This document shows positions 28,181 through 36,587 of a stretch of DNA of 64,000 bases, one piece after another (position 1 is the stretch's first letter; every line of letters starts with the position of its first letter). The stretch comes from Rhodococcus sp. KBS0724 (GTDB lineage: Bacteria > Actinomycetota > Actinomycetes > Mycobacteriales > Mycobacteriaceae), in assembly GCF_005938745.2 (NCBI RefSeq), contig NZ_VCBX02000001.1:3320001-3384000 (forward strand), read 5' to 3'. The notes under the pieces are model-generated. The model had not been told where the DNA came from. It saw only the letters and a list, made by a program, of their open reading frames with translations, and did no database searches. The translations under genes and the position numbers were made by a program.

Positions 28181-28803
28181 AGCACGACAGCTTGCACACG
28201 GTCGCGAAGATCCAGCTTGGTCAAAATACGTCCGACGTGAGACTTGATCGTCGACTCGGACAGAAACAGCTCCTGGGCGATTTCCGTGTTGGACCGACCC
28301 GTCGCAATGTGGCTGAGCACTTCTCGTTCACGCTCGGTCAACACATCGAGAACAATCGGATCGCGCCGCGGCGCCGGACCGTCAACGATAAAGCGAGACA
28401 ACAACCTTCGTGTCACCTTGGGTGACACAACAGCATCGCCGGCAGCAACACTGCGGATTGCGGATACAAGATCCTCGGGCGGAGTGTCCTTGAGCAGGAA
28501 CCCACTGGCACCGGCCCGCAACGCGCCGAGCGCATGTTCGTCGAGGTCGAACGTCGTCATCACCAGAACACGCGATTCGATCCCCGACGCCAGAATCTGC
28601 TCGGTTGCACTGACTCCGTCGACGATCGGCATCCGAACGTCCATCAGCACGACATCCGGCTTCAGTGCGATCGCCGAGGCAAGGGCAGCCGCGCCGTCCC
28701 CAGCCTCACCGACGACGGAAATATCTTCGTGTGCCGCAAGGACCATATTGAGGCCCATTCGCATGAGTTCCTGGTCGTCGACAATCAGCACGGAGATAGG
28801 CAC
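28144..28803 (-). CDS. NarL/LuxR-family response regulator
   Basis: 219 residues. Receiver domain (1-120) with acidic pair VDDQE, phospho-acceptor Asp in VVLMDVRMP, Thr in VLVMTTF and Lys in FLLKD. C-terminal LuxR-type HTH (150-210) with LTEREREVLSHIATGRSNTEIAQ. A DNA-binding regulator controlled by phosphorylation. No sensor kinase adjoins it; the only HisKA_3 kinase in the window is at 38987-40150 and is also alone, so a pairing is possible but unproven. Confidence 0.95.
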   Translation of the reverse strand: MPISVLIVDDQELMRMGLNMVLAAHEDISVVGEAGDGAAALASAIALKPDVVLMDVRMPIVDGVSATEQILASGIESRVLVMTTFDLDEHALGALRAGASGFLLKDTPPEDLVSAIRSVAAGDAVVSPKVTRRLLSRFIVDGPAPRRDPIVLDVLTEREREVLSHIATGRSNTEIAQELFLSESTIKSHVGRILTKLDLRDRVQAVVLAYETGLVTPGS

Positions 28804-28839
28804 CGCGTAAATCTATCGGGCCGACAGAGCTGATGCGAC

Positions 28840-29562
28840 TCAGCCACTCCGAGGGGCCGGCTGGTGTCGGGTGGCGTCATAGGCTTCGAAGTAGGACTCG
28901 CCTACCACGAACATTCCGCGCTGCGGAAGCCAGAAGTCTCCGAGACGCGCCTGTTCAGGCAGCGGACCGGGCGGTCCGATGTCGACCCCGTCGATACTCG
29001 CCCGACTTCGCTCGACGGTCCACAACATCCGCGGATTGGCTCGAAACCACTGACCGTTCGGGGTCGTGCCGGTCAATTTCACCCGGCCGACGCCCAGCGC
29101 AGGTCCAGCGGCGCGTCCCATCGCCGACAGGACACCGTCACTGCGCCACAACGCCTCGGGCATGAGCTTGCCGAGGCCCGTCATTGCGGCAGTGGCAACC
29201 GATCGACCCAATTCGAGTTCCCAGACGAGTGACTCGTCCACCCGGGCAGTGAACGTCGACGGGCCTGCCCACGTCACCTTGATCTCTGCTGTTCGTGCGG
29301 CCGCGAGATCCGAGCCGAAGTATCGGGCGCAGCTGGTCTCGGGTGGGTTGCTGCTGTAAATGACCCAGCTTCCGGCGGGGTCTCGATGCCACACCGCGTC
29401 GTACCCGGCCCCGACGGAACTGGCGGGAAAATGCCGCAATGCCAGGTAGTGGCCACTTGCAAAGGGCTGCCCCATCACTCCGTATCCGGCGAACCGTTCT
29501 TGTCCGGCGCCGGGGGGAACATCTATGGCGCGTTCGGCAATCGAACGTGGATTGTCGGTCAT
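28840..29562 (-). CDS. Conserved hypothetical protein (240 aa)
   Basis: No transmembrane segment and no familiar domain signature. It begins with ERAIDVPPGAGQERFAGYGVMGQPF and contains Trp-rich segments (GYDAVWHRDPAGSWVIYSS, SLVWELELG, NGQWFRANPRMLWTVERS), suggesting a beta-rich soluble fold. ATG at 29562 with AGAGGAC upstream was preferred over a much longer frame lacking a ribosome site. Function unknown. Confidence 0.75.
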   Translation of the reverse strand: MTDNPRSIAERAIDVPPGAGQERFAGYGVMGQPFASGHYLALRHFPASSVGAGYDAVWHRDPAGSWVIYSSNPPETSCARYFGSDLAAARTAEIKVTWAGPSTFTARVDESLVWELELGRSVATAAMTGLGKLMPEALWRSDGVLSAMGRAAGPALGVGRVKLTGTTPNGQWFRANPRMLWTVERSRASIDGVDIGPPGPLPEQARLGDFWLPQRGMFVVGESYFEAYDATRHQPAPRSG

Positions 29563-29724
29563 TGTTCGTCCTCTCCGAATCCATCCCCTTTCGGTGGTTA
29601 CCCCGTTTCGACGTCGACACCGGTGTGCTGCGATGTTCACAAATCCATCGGCGTGAGCGGGTGCAACATCTGCCGCGACTCTGAAATGCTGGATGTACAG
29701 CAACCGGAAGATGGGAAGGCTGTC

Positions 29725-30348
29725 ATGAGGTTCTACGAGAATCACTTCGTTCCACGGCTGGTGAATGTCGCCTGCGGGATGTCGGTGACCGAACCGTCAC
29801 GCAAGCGAGTCTGCGCCGACCTGCACGGCCGAGTAGTCGAAATCGGTTTCGGATCCGGTCTCAACGTCCCGTTCTACCCGAACACCATCGATTCCGTCAG
29901 CGCTGTCGAACCCGCCGACCTCGGCTGGAAACTGGCAGGCGCACGGCTCGAGGCGTCGCCGGTACCCGTCGAACGCTCCGGACTCGACGGCCAGTCACTC
30001 CCCTTTCCCGACAACACCTTCGACACCGCCCTGTCCACCTGGACGATGTGCACGATCCCCGACGCACACGCCGCGTTGCGCGAGGTGCGGCGCGTCCTCA
30101 AACCCGGCGGTACCCTTCACTTTGTCGAACACGGTCTGGCCCCCGACGAGAATGTTCGACGCTGGCAGCACCGCTTCGAACCGATCCAGAAAGCTGTCGT
30201 GGGCGGTTGCCATCTCACCCGTAAGATCCCGGCGCTCGTCCAAACCGCTGGATTCGAAATCCGCGACCTCGACACCTTCTATCAAAAGGGTGTCCCCAAA
30301 ATCATGGGTGCCCTCTCGCTCGGGTGTGCCGCACCCGTGATCCCCTGA
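29725..30348 (+). CDS. Class I SAM-dependent methyltransferase
   Basis: 207 residues. SAM-binding motif I is VVEIGFGSGLNVPFYP, followed by the acidic ribose-binding end of strand 2 (VEPADLG), motif II LPFPDNTFDTALSTWTMC and LREVRRVLKPGGTLHFVEHG. This is the Methyltransf_11 layout. The substrate is unknown; related proteins are annotated as phospholipid or UbiE-like methyltransferases. ATG at 29725 with GGGAAGG upstream was chosen over an ATG 39 bases earlier. Confidence 0.9.
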   Translation: MRFYENHFVPRLVNVACGMSVTEPSRKRVCADLHGRVVEIGFGSGLNVPFYPNTIDSVSAVEPADLGWKLAGARLEASPVPVERSGLDGQSLPFPDNTFDTALSTWTMCTIPDAHAALREVRRVLKPGGTLHFVEHGLAPDENVRRWQHRFEPIQKAVVGGCHLTRKIPALVQTAGFEIRDLDTFYQKGVPKIMGALSLGCAAPVIP

Positions 30349-30414
30349 GGGAACTTCCAGCTCACGGTAAACGTAGAGTAAAGGAGAAGTTTTCATACTC
30401 CTACAGAGAGCACC

Positions 30415-30489
30415 ATGGACAGACACAGACCCCGGCCGGATACCACCCACTGCGTAGCGAAACGCGATGACGAGGTGTCCGGCTCATGA
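30415..30489 (+). CDS. Possible 24-residue leader peptide coupled to the CNNM gene
   Basis: An ATG at 30415 with GAGAG five bases before it opens a 24-codon frame, rich in Arg, Asp and Pro (begins MDRHRPRPD). It ends in TGA at 30487-30489, overlapping the ATG of the next gene at 30486. Proline and acidic leader peptides are known to sense magnesium upstream of some transporters (MgtL/CorL type). Whether this is one is inference; it could simply be chance in a GC-rich leader. Confidence 0.35.
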   Translation: MDRHRPRPDTTHCVAKRDDEVSGS

Positions 30490-31871
30490 TGATCGCACTG
30501 ACACTGCTGCTCGGAGTATTGGTCGTACTGCTTATCTCCGCAGTGACCGGATACTTCGTCGCACAAGAATTCGCCTACATGGCCGTCGACCGCTCGCGGC
30601 TCAACTCACTCGCCGAAAGCGGCGACGCCGGAGCCAGACGAACTCTCGCGGTTACCCGCCGCACATCGTTCATGCTTTCCGGCGCCCAGCTCGGGATCAC
30701 GGTGACCGGACTTCTCGTCGGCTACGTCGCCGAACCACTCATCGGTAAGTCCTTGGGGACGATGTTCGGCGGAATCGGCGTCCCGACAGCAGTCGGGTTG
30801 GCGATCGGCGCCGTCCTCGCGCTTCTCTTCTCCACCCTGGTGCAAATGCTCTTCGGTGAGCTCTTCCCCAAGAATCTGGCGATCGCTCGGCCGGAGCCGG
30901 TAGCGCGGTGGCTGGCTCGCTCGACCACGATCTATCTCAAGTTGTTCGGGTGGTTGATCTGGATCTTCGACCAAGCATCGAATGTGTTGTTGCGCGCCTT
31001 GAAGATCGAACCCGTGCATGACGTGGAACACTCCGCTTCTGCCCGCGACCTCGAACACATCGTCGCCGAATCCCGCGAAACCGGCGAGTTACCGCCGGAG
31101 TTGTCGACATTGCTCGACCGTATTCTCGATTTCCCCACCCGCCCCGTCGAGCACGCGATGATCCCCCGCACACACGTGGACACAGTCCGCGTCGACGACC
31201 CCCTCGACGAGGTCATCACACGCATGGGAACGGGACACTCCCGTTACCCCGTCGTCGGTGACGATTCGGAGGATATTGTCGGTGTCATCCATTTGCACGA
31301 CGTGCTGACGATGACAGCAACCAGCAACTCGACGGTGCGCTCCCTGGCCCGACCGGCTCTCGTTCTCCCCACCACTTTGCCGCTCCCGAAAGCCTTGACC
31401 GAACTCACCGACACCGAAAATCAACTCGCCTGTGTCATCGACGAATACGGCGGATTCGCCGGTGTCATCACGCTCGAGGACATTGCCGAGGAGATCGTCG
31501 GAGAAATCACCGACGAACACGATCCGGACCTTCCGTTCGAACTCCCCTCCGCGGACGGACCGTGGGTTGTCGCCGGCGGCACACACCTCGACGAGGTCGA
31601 ACGCACCATCAGCCGCGACTTGCCCGCCGGTGATTACGAGACGATTGCCGGATTCACCATCGCTCACTACGGGGAACTGCCGCCCGTTGGCGCGCAGATC
31701 CGCGTCGAGTTGCCGCCCGACCCTGCCGACCTAATCTCCGACGACAGCCCGCCCCGAAGCTCAGTGGTCATCGAGGTTCTCTCGGTTGATCGACATGTTC
31801 CATCGTCGCTGCGCATTCAGGTCGACGACACACCTCAGTCCGCTGACGCCACCGCCAAGGAGGCGAAGTGA
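30486..31871 (+). CDS. CNNM/CorC-type membrane protein with CBS pair
   Basis: 461 residues: DUF21 transmembrane domain (1-190) with four helices and the FVAQEFAYMAVDRSRL signature, a CBS pair (about 205-330; PRTHVDTVRVDDPLDEVI, YPVVGDDSEDIVGVIHLHDVL, ACVIDEYGGFAGVITLEDIAEEIVGEI) and a C-terminal CorC/HlyC domain (350-440). Such proteins are magnesium or cobalt exporters or exporter regulators, often labelled hemolysin C. The start ATG 30486 is followed at once by a second ATG. It is translationally coupled to the next, related gene. Confidence 0.93.
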   Translation: MMIALTLLLGVLVVLLISAVTGYFVAQEFAYMAVDRSRLNSLAESGDAGARRTLAVTRRTSFMLSGAQLGITVTGLLVGYVAEPLIGKSLGTMFGGIGVPTAVGLAIGAVLALLFSTLVQMLFGELFPKNLAIARPEPVARWLARSTTIYLKLFGWLIWIFDQASNVLLRALKIEPVHDVEHSASARDLEHIVAESRETGELPPELSTLLDRILDFPTRPVEHAMIPRTHVDTVRVDDPLDEVITRMGTGHSRYPVVGDDSEDIVGVIHLHDVLTMTATSNSTVRSLARPALVLPTTLPLPKALTELTDTENQLACVIDEYGGFAGVITLEDIAEEIVGEITDEHDPDLPFELPSADGPWVVAGGTHLDEVERTISRDLPAGDYETIAGFTIAHYGELPPVGAQIRVELPPDPADLISDDSPPRSSVVIEVLSVDRHVPSSLRIQVDDTPQSADATAKEAK

Positions 31872-32884
31872 TGGACAACCCCTGGATAATTCTCTCGATT
31901 ACGGTCGCACTGATCGCACTCAGCGCTTTCTTCGTCGCCGTCGAATTCGCGCTCATCTCCGCCAAGCGGCACCGCCTCGAGGATGCAGCGCCGAACAGTC
32001 GCGCAGCTCGCGCTGCCTTACGCAGCTCATCCGAATTGACCGTGCTGCTCGCCGGCTCCCAGCTGGGCATCACCATCTGCACGCTCGCGCTCGGCGCGAT
32101 CACCAAACCTGCCGTCCACCACTGGCTGACCCCCGCTTTCTCGAGTTGGGGAATGCCGCTCTGGGTGGCGGACGTCGCAGGCTTCGTCCTGGCCCTGATC
32201 ATCGTGACGTTCCTCCATCTGGTTGTCGGTGAAATGGCCCCGAAATCATGGGCCATTGCCCACCCCGAGAAATCGGCGACGATGCTTGCCATACCGATGC
32301 GCGGGTTCATGTGGCTCACACGGCCGCTACTTCAGGCCTTGAACTCGATGGCCAACTGGCTGTTGATCAAAGTCGGTGTTCAACCCGTTGCACACATCGG
32401 CAGTGGGCAGGATCCCGCAGCCCTGCGGCACTTGGTAGAACACTCCGCGAACGTGGGAGCACTCGACGCCAGCTACTCGGCTCAACTGTCCGGAGCTCTC
32501 GATATGCAGACGCTGACCGTGCGCGACCTTCTGCGCAGCGACAAGGAGCCCACCTCGGTCACTTCAGGCACCCCACTCGATCAGGTTCGCAGGGTTTCGA
32601 AGCAATCGGGACATCTACGAATCCTGGTACGCGACAACGGCATTCCCCTCGGTATTCTCCATGTCCGAGATACCCTGCTCCAGCCCGACGACGCCCGCGC
32701 AGCAGACATCATGCGGCCAGCGTTCATTCTCGCATCCGATACGCCGGTCCACCTCGCACTCGCATCGATGCGGGAAACCCGAAATCATCTGGCGGTCGTC
32801 ACCGACAATGGGACAACCGTCGGGATAATCACCTTGGCTGACGTCCTCGCTCGGCTGTTTCCGAAGGTTGAACAAGCGGCGTGA
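31871..32884 (+). CDS. Second CNNM-type membrane protein, shorter
   Basis: 337 residues: DUF21 domain (1-175; FFVAVEFALISAKRHRLEDA, VVGEMAPKSWAIAHPEKSA) followed by a CBS pair (about 205-335; ILVRDNGIPLGILHVRDTL, LAVVTDNGTTVGIITLADVLARL). The C-terminal CorC domain of its neighbour is missing. The start ATG at 31871 overlaps the upstream stop as TGATG; a GTG one codon earlier is possible. Paired long and short CNNM genes are common in actinobacteria and may act as a heteromer, which is inference. Confidence 0.92.
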   Translation: MDNPWIILSITVALIALSAFFVAVEFALISAKRHRLEDAAPNSRAARAALRSSSELTVLLAGSQLGITICTLALGAITKPAVHHWLTPAFSSWGMPLWVADVAGFVLALIIVTFLHLVVGEMAPKSWAIAHPEKSATMLAIPMRGFMWLTRPLLQALNSMANWLLIKVGVQPVAHIGSGQDPAALRHLVEHSANVGALDASYSAQLSGALDMQTLTVRDLLRSDKEPTSVTSGTPLDQVRRVSKQSGHLRILVRDNGIPLGILHVRDTLLQPDDARAADIMRPAFILASDTPVHLALASMRETRNHLAVVTDNGTTVGIITLADVLARLFPKVEQAA

Positions 32885-32938
32885 AGTGATCGATTTTCAC
32901 AGGGATCTCCGTGAGGCGTAGTGCATCTCGCGGGGTGG

Positions 32939-33424
32939 TCAGCCAAGTCCGATCGGGGTGTCGGCCCCAATGGTTGACCGCCCCATGTGAAGGATCGGGA
33001 ACGGGCGCCCGTCTGAATCGGTCGCCGATCGACTCAGGACGACAAAACCGTGGCGCTGATAGAAGCCGGCAGCGTGCGGGTTCTGCTCGTTGACGTCCAG
33101 ACGCAGATCGGGATGGCGCTCGATCGCACGCGACAGAAGCGCGGAACCAACACCATGCCCACGGTAGGAACTGTCGACGAACAGCATCTCGAGAGAATTG
33201 CCCACAAGCCCTGAGAATGCCACGGGAGTTTCCTCGAACTCCGCAACCGTCAGTTCGACCGCCGGGAAATAGTCACTGAGCATCCGAGATTCGTAGAAAT
33301 CGACATCCTCGGCGGTCAGAAAGTCGTGGGTTGCTTCAACAGCGCTTCGCCAGATGCGAACGAGCGCCGGCCACTCTCCTTCGCCCTCACACGGGCGGAG
33401 AACGAATTCCTTCGATGTGCGCAT
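32939..33424 (-). CDS. GNAT acetyltransferase, YjaB-like
   Basis: 161 residues that track E. coli YjaB closely: IWRSAVEATHDFLTAEDVDF, LEMLFVDSSYRGHGVGSALL (acetyl-CoA pyrophosphate loop RGHGVGSA) and LDVNEQNPHAAGFYQRHGF, ending in a DSDGRPFPILHM motif. Predicted cytoplasmic N-acetyltransferase with unknown acceptor. The ATG at 33424 matches the start of the family; the upstream extension is not protein-like and it has no strong ribosome site. Confidence 0.88.
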   Translation of the reverse strand: MRTSKEFVLRPCEGEGEWPALVRIWRSAVEATHDFLTAEDVDFYESRMLSDYFPAVELTVAEFEETPVAFSGLVGNSLEMLFVDSSYRGHGVGSALLSRAIERHPDLRLDVNEQNPHAAGFYQRHGFVVLSRSATDSDGRPFPILHMGRSTIGADTPIGLG

Positions 33425-33509
33425 GAGGTTCGATATTACGGATGGCCGACAACGGGTCGTCAACCGAATTACGCCCTCGGCCAGGCCATCACTCGGCGCC
33501 GGCAACGAC

Positions 33510-33887
33510 CCCAACAGGCCATTTGATGTCGAGACCGATCGACGCATCGCCGAGTTCAAGGTTTCGCAGTGGAAGGGTGCCGGCACCATGCGCAAGCGCG
33601 GCGTGTTCGCTGATCTGGTTCACCTGGCGTCGGACCCGACGGAACGGCGTGCGCAGATGTTCGTCGTCGGGTCGCTTCCGAAGAAGTTCTTGGTGGCCTC
33701 ACAATCAACCGCCGAGTGGGCCATGGGCCGCTACTCTCCCCACACGCGACTCCGCTTCGAAGAGAAGTTCGGGCCCGCCGGACAGTTCACCGTCGCCGAG
33801 TTCACCAGCGGACCGGCAGCACATATCGAGATCGTCGACATCGCAACCCTGGTACCGTCTCTCGGCCTGGCAGACGAATTGCTGTAA
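33510..33887 (+). pseudogene. 5'-truncated remnant with a possible E-x-K nuclease-like core
   Basis: From about 33510 the frame becomes protein-like (DVETDRRIAEFKVSQWKG, then RRAQMFVVG and HTRLRFEEKFG) and ends at a TAA at 33885. There is no start codon at the beginning of this stretch, and upstream the frame runs through the 5' end of the acetyltransferase on the other strand. The AEFK element is compatible with a PD-(D/E)xK nuclease fold, but that is inference. It appears to have lost its 5' end. Confidence 0.5.
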
Positions 33888-33932
33888 GCGACGTCGGCCT
33901 ACTCTGTTTGCGCCCGGAACCGCTGCGTTCCG

Positions 33933-34613
33933 TTGCCACAGTCGCCGACGAAGGCCGTTTCCGGGTGGATCAAAATCAGTCCAGATCATTGGCGTTCAGT
34001 TCTGCGATGCTGGCTTGATACGCGCAAGCGCCTGTGGCGCGAGTTCGGCATTCCAATCACTGAGAAACTACACACCACTGAGAAACTACACACCACTGCC
34101 TATGTGAACGGGCGTGGTCGAATCTCGAAAAGTATCTCTGGCCGGCATGTTCACGATGGACACGAATATTGGAAAGACTTCGGTCGTGAAGTAGCGCATG
34201 AGCGCTTGGAAGCTTTGCGATGCGCCGAGGGACTGTCGCTTGGCGCGATCTGCCGTCGCAGAAAACCCGGTAACCTGGCGCAGATCAAAAGAGAACTCTA
34301 TGCCGAACTCGCGACGAGAGTCGAACACGAGTTGCTTGAGTTCGACTCTCTAGCAATGATTTTCATGGATGGCGATGGGGCTGACGGCTCTTGTCGAACC
34401 GCCCGTCGAGGACTCGCTTTAGCTGAACGCCGCGTCATTGAGGATGCGATTCATATCGAGTCCGCAGGATCTCAGTTGATCCAAATGGCCGACCTCGTCG
34501 CGTGGTGCGCCAACACCACAATCGACCGCCACGAGAAAAATGTGTTCGCCGCTGAGTGGTCCAACGACCACTTGTCCGAACGTGACCCCAACCGAGAGCC
34601 AAAGGAAATTTAG
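33933..34613 (+). pseudogene. DUF3800-family protein lacking its N-terminus
   Basis: The segment from about 33960 matches the DUF3800 pattern: GWIKISPDHWRSVLRCWLD, ELHTT-YVNGRG, a central acidic IFMDGDGADGS and a late QLIQMADLVAWCAN. The family's first strand, normally a Y-x-D-E-S-G motif, is absent, and the frame opens only from a weak TTG. Codon use is less GC-rich than in the neighbours. Within it 18 bases are tandemly duplicated in frame. DUF3800 proteins often accompany mobile elements or phage-defence loci. Confidence 0.6.
34061..34096 (+). repeat. Perfect 18-bp tandem duplication
   Basis: Two identical copies of TGAGAAACTACACACCAC lie side by side, duplicating six codons (EKLHTT twice) inside the DUF3800 remnant. 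The conserved family segment has one copy, so this is a recent slippage product. Confidence 0.9.
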
Positions 34614-34627
34614 CCCTACAAACAGCT

Positions 34628-34659
34628 AGACCCCCTTATCCACAGGAGTGGAGGGGTCT
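34628..34659. terminator. Hairpin after the DUF3800 remnant
   Basis: AGACCCC ... GGGGTCT closes a second inner stem TCCAC-AGGA-GTGGA, giving a long imperfect hairpin 14 bases after the stop. A run of T follows only weakly on the minus strand. The stretch 34660-35010 holds short frames on both strands but none with convincing protein character. Confidence 0.5.
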
Positions 34660-35012
34660 GCGGCGACCACTTTACGCTCGACGCGACCGTGCGCCAAAGT
34701 GCAGCAATCTGCGTCATATCCACCCCTGCCGAGGATGCACGGTTGCAAACGGTGTCATCCCCGGCTTGGTACTCACCGCCGCTCTGGTGATTGATCCACC
34801 CACGACCGCAACTGTCGACTCGATCTTCGGCAGCCGACTTCCTGACCATACTCAGTTGATCGTGCGCATGAACCCAAATCTGCTGGCTCACAAGGAAAAT
34901 CTGTTCGGTCGGTTGTCGAAGAAGTGGTCTTTGGGCGCTGACTGCGACGGTCATTTCAGCGTGACAATCCACCCGGATCGAGGTAAATCGAGCGATCCGA
35001 GACCGCTTACAA

Positions 35013-35028
35013 CGTGATATACATCACA
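35013..35028. promoter_or_regulatory. CRP/GlxR-type operator upstream of rpf
   Basis: CGTGA-TATACA-TCACA differs at one base from the TGTGA-N6-TCACA palindrome bound by CRP-family regulators (Crp/Rv3676 in mycobacteria, GlxR in corynebacteria). It lies about 280 bases upstream of the Rpf start codon. rpf genes of relatives are documented targets of this regulator. Confidence 0.65.
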
Positions 35029-35137
35029 TTTCAATGCAATTCTGTAACGCCCAAAAGGCTCCGATAACGGCAATCGACCTGCAAAGACGCGTTCTGATGC
35101 ACATCTGTTGCACAAAGGCGCGTCGACACGCCGACCC

Positions 35138-35160
35138 GTGACCAATCCGTGACAGTGACC
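35138..35160 (+). promoter_or_regulatory. GTGAC direct repeats upstream of rpf
   Basis: GTGACC at 35138 and GTGACA at 35149 (11-base spacing, one helical turn), followed directly by GTGACC at 35155. Direct hexamer repeats of this spacing resemble sites of the OmpR-class regulator MtrA, which controls rpf genes in actinobacteria. The match is suggestive only. The long leader (35160-35306) could also carry RNA structure, but I could not match it to the c-di-AMP (ydaO) riboswitch. Confidence 0.35.
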
Positions 35161-35306
35161 TACCTTGGAGTGAGCCCAAGCAACCGGGCATTACCGGATC
35201 GCCACCGCCAGCCCCACCCCGTGATTCGGATTCGACAACATCCCCTGTGGTGGGAGCTGAGACGGTCACCGTCCTTCGCTGGCGGAAATGGAAAGGAATT
35301 ATTTAC

Positions 35307-35639
35307 ATGAAGAAAAACACTGTCACTCGCGTCCTTGCTTCCGTCGCCGCCGCCGGCGCCCTCACGGCCGGGGCCTTCGGCCTGAGCACGGGCACCGCAT
35401 CTGCTGCCGGCCACGACTGGTCGGGCGTCGCAGAATGCGAATCGTCGGGCAACTGGGCTGCGAATACCGGCAACGGCTACTACGGCGGACTCCAGTTCAG
35501 CCAGAGCACGTGGCAGGCCTACGGCGGCTCGGGCAGTGCGCACAACGCCAGCCAGGCAGAGCAGGAACGTGTCGCGGAAAACGTCCTTGCAGGTCAGGGC
35601 GCCGGAGCATGGCCGGTGTGCGGACAGTACCTGCGCTGA
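35307..35639 (+). CDS. rpf: Resuscitation-promoting factor (secreted transglycosylase)
   Basis: 110 residues: signal peptide (about 1-35, ending ASAAG) and a single Rpf domain with catalytic Glu in VAECESSGNWAANTGNGYYGG, followed by LQFSQSTWQAYGGSG and the closing AGAWPVCG. The two cysteines (AECES, WPVCG) form the family disulfide. Rpf domains cleave peptidoglycan and help dormant cells resume growth. This is a minimal version without LysM or G5 domains. ATG at 35307 has AAAGGAA upstream. Upstream sites suggest CRP-type control. Confidence 0.95.
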   Translation: MKKNTVTRVLASVAAAGALTAGAFGLSTGTASAAGHDWSGVAECESSGNWAANTGNGYYGGLQFSQSTWQAYGGSGSAHNASQAEQERVAENVLAGQGAGAWPVCGQYLR

Positions 35640-35662
35640 TCCCCAACCCTCAATCATTGCGT

Positions 35663-35698
35663 CTCTGCCCGGTGACCGTCGACGGTCACCGGGCAGAG
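35663..35698. terminator. Perfect 36-bp palindrome, terminator of rpf
   Basis: CTCTGCCCGGTGACCGTC is followed directly by its exact reverse complement, centred on a SalI-like GTCGAC, 23 bases after the rpf stop codon. It forms an 18-base self-complementary hairpin; a short T-containing tail follows. Confidence 0.85.
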
Positions 35699-35802
35699 CC
35701 ATTTCAACAGCATCCAGCTTCGCCATTTCGGCAGCATCCAGCCTCGAAAACCGCACAGCTCAGGCGAATTACCGACGAGACATGACCTTGCTGGACGCGA
35801 CG

Positions 35803-36468
35803 CTAGACGGGGCTACGAAGGTATCCGCCGATCAGTATGTCGAGACCTTCGAGATAGCCGTCAGTCGTCGTCCCTACCGGCCAGTCCTCGAGCGCCTCGC
35901 TGAGTACGGGCAGTTCCGCGGACCCGATTTCTCGGATCTTGACCGCAAGAGGTGACATGCTGCCTTCCGGCCGCGCGTCGTTGTCGTAGATGTTGAGCAA
36001 CGAGCCGAGTGTGTAGCTCCACAGCGCTCGATAAACCAACAGTGCGCGACGCGGAGACATGCCGAACTCGACGCACGCGGCCATAGCCCGATCAACCAGG
36101 ATCAAAGCGCCGCTCCCACCTCGCCCACCTCGCTGAAGCAACTCGATGATCCAGCACTCGGACGCCAAAGTGTCGAAGATGGCGGCAAAGATCACGTGCA
36201 GGCGCTCCGCAGGATCCTGGGGCAGTACCAAGGCGCCGAGGTTCTGCGAATATGCGTCCAGAACCGCACTGATCAGCTGTTCCTTGTCCCCAACGTGGCG
36301 GTACAGCGCCATTGGCGTAGTGCCGAGCGACTTCGCCACAGCGCGCATGCTCAGGGCGTCGGCGCCGCCCGCCGCCAACTGGCGCTTCGCCTCGTCCACA
36401 ATCTGCTCCGCCGTCATCGTCGGCGGACGTCCGAGCCGTGGTGATCTCGGCTCCATTTTTTCGCCCAT
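35803..36468 (-). CDS. TetR/AcrR-family regulator
   Basis: 221 residues. N-terminal HTH (about 18-64) with LSMRAVAKSLGTTPMALYRHVGDKEQL, then an all-helical ligand domain of the TetR_C type. Divergent from the MFS exporter, with 119 bases between the start codons, so it most likely represses that gene and itself. The ligand is unknown. ATG at 36468. Confidence 0.92.
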   Translation of the reverse strand: MGEKMEPRSPRLGRPPTMTAEQIVDEAKRQLAAGGADALSMRAVAKSLGTTPMALYRHVGDKEQLISAVLDAYSQNLGALVLPQDPAERLHVIFAAIFDTLASECWIIELLQRGGRGGSGALILVDRAMAACVEFGMSPRRALLVYRALWSYTLGSLLNIYDNDARPEGSMSPLAVKIREIGSAELPVLSEALEDWPVGTTTDGYLEGLDILIGGYLRSPV

Positions 36469-36535
36469 CCGTCGATTGTGCGCGTCCCTGCCACAGTGCT
36501 CTCGCTTGGGGAACCCCTTGCATCTCCATCCTTTG

Positions 36536-36554
36536 CAAGGTAAACCTAACTACT
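36536..36554. promoter_or_regulatory. IdeR/DtxR-like iron box
   Basis: The 19-mer beginning CAAGGTAAACCTAAC agrees with the IdeR consensus TTAGGTTAGSCTAACCTAA at about 11 of 19 positions, concentrated in the core. It lies some 35 bases upstream of the MFS start codon, where an iron repressor would act. The genes downstream (exporter and siderophore-binding lipoprotein) make iron control sensible. The same gap has an imperfect palindrome around ACATGT (about 36571) that could be the TetR site. Confidence 0.45.
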
Positions 36555-36587
36555 TATGAGAACATGTATACAAATTAGGCGACTCCA

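Noticed and set aside
34616..35017. Short frames on both strands between the DUF3800 remnant and rpf
   Set aside because: No ribosome site, no recognisable protein pattern; probably non-coding or eroded DNA.
35160..35306. c-di-AMP (ydaO) riboswitch in the rpf leader
   Set aside because: Expected from relatives but I could not find its conserved sequence blocks by eye.
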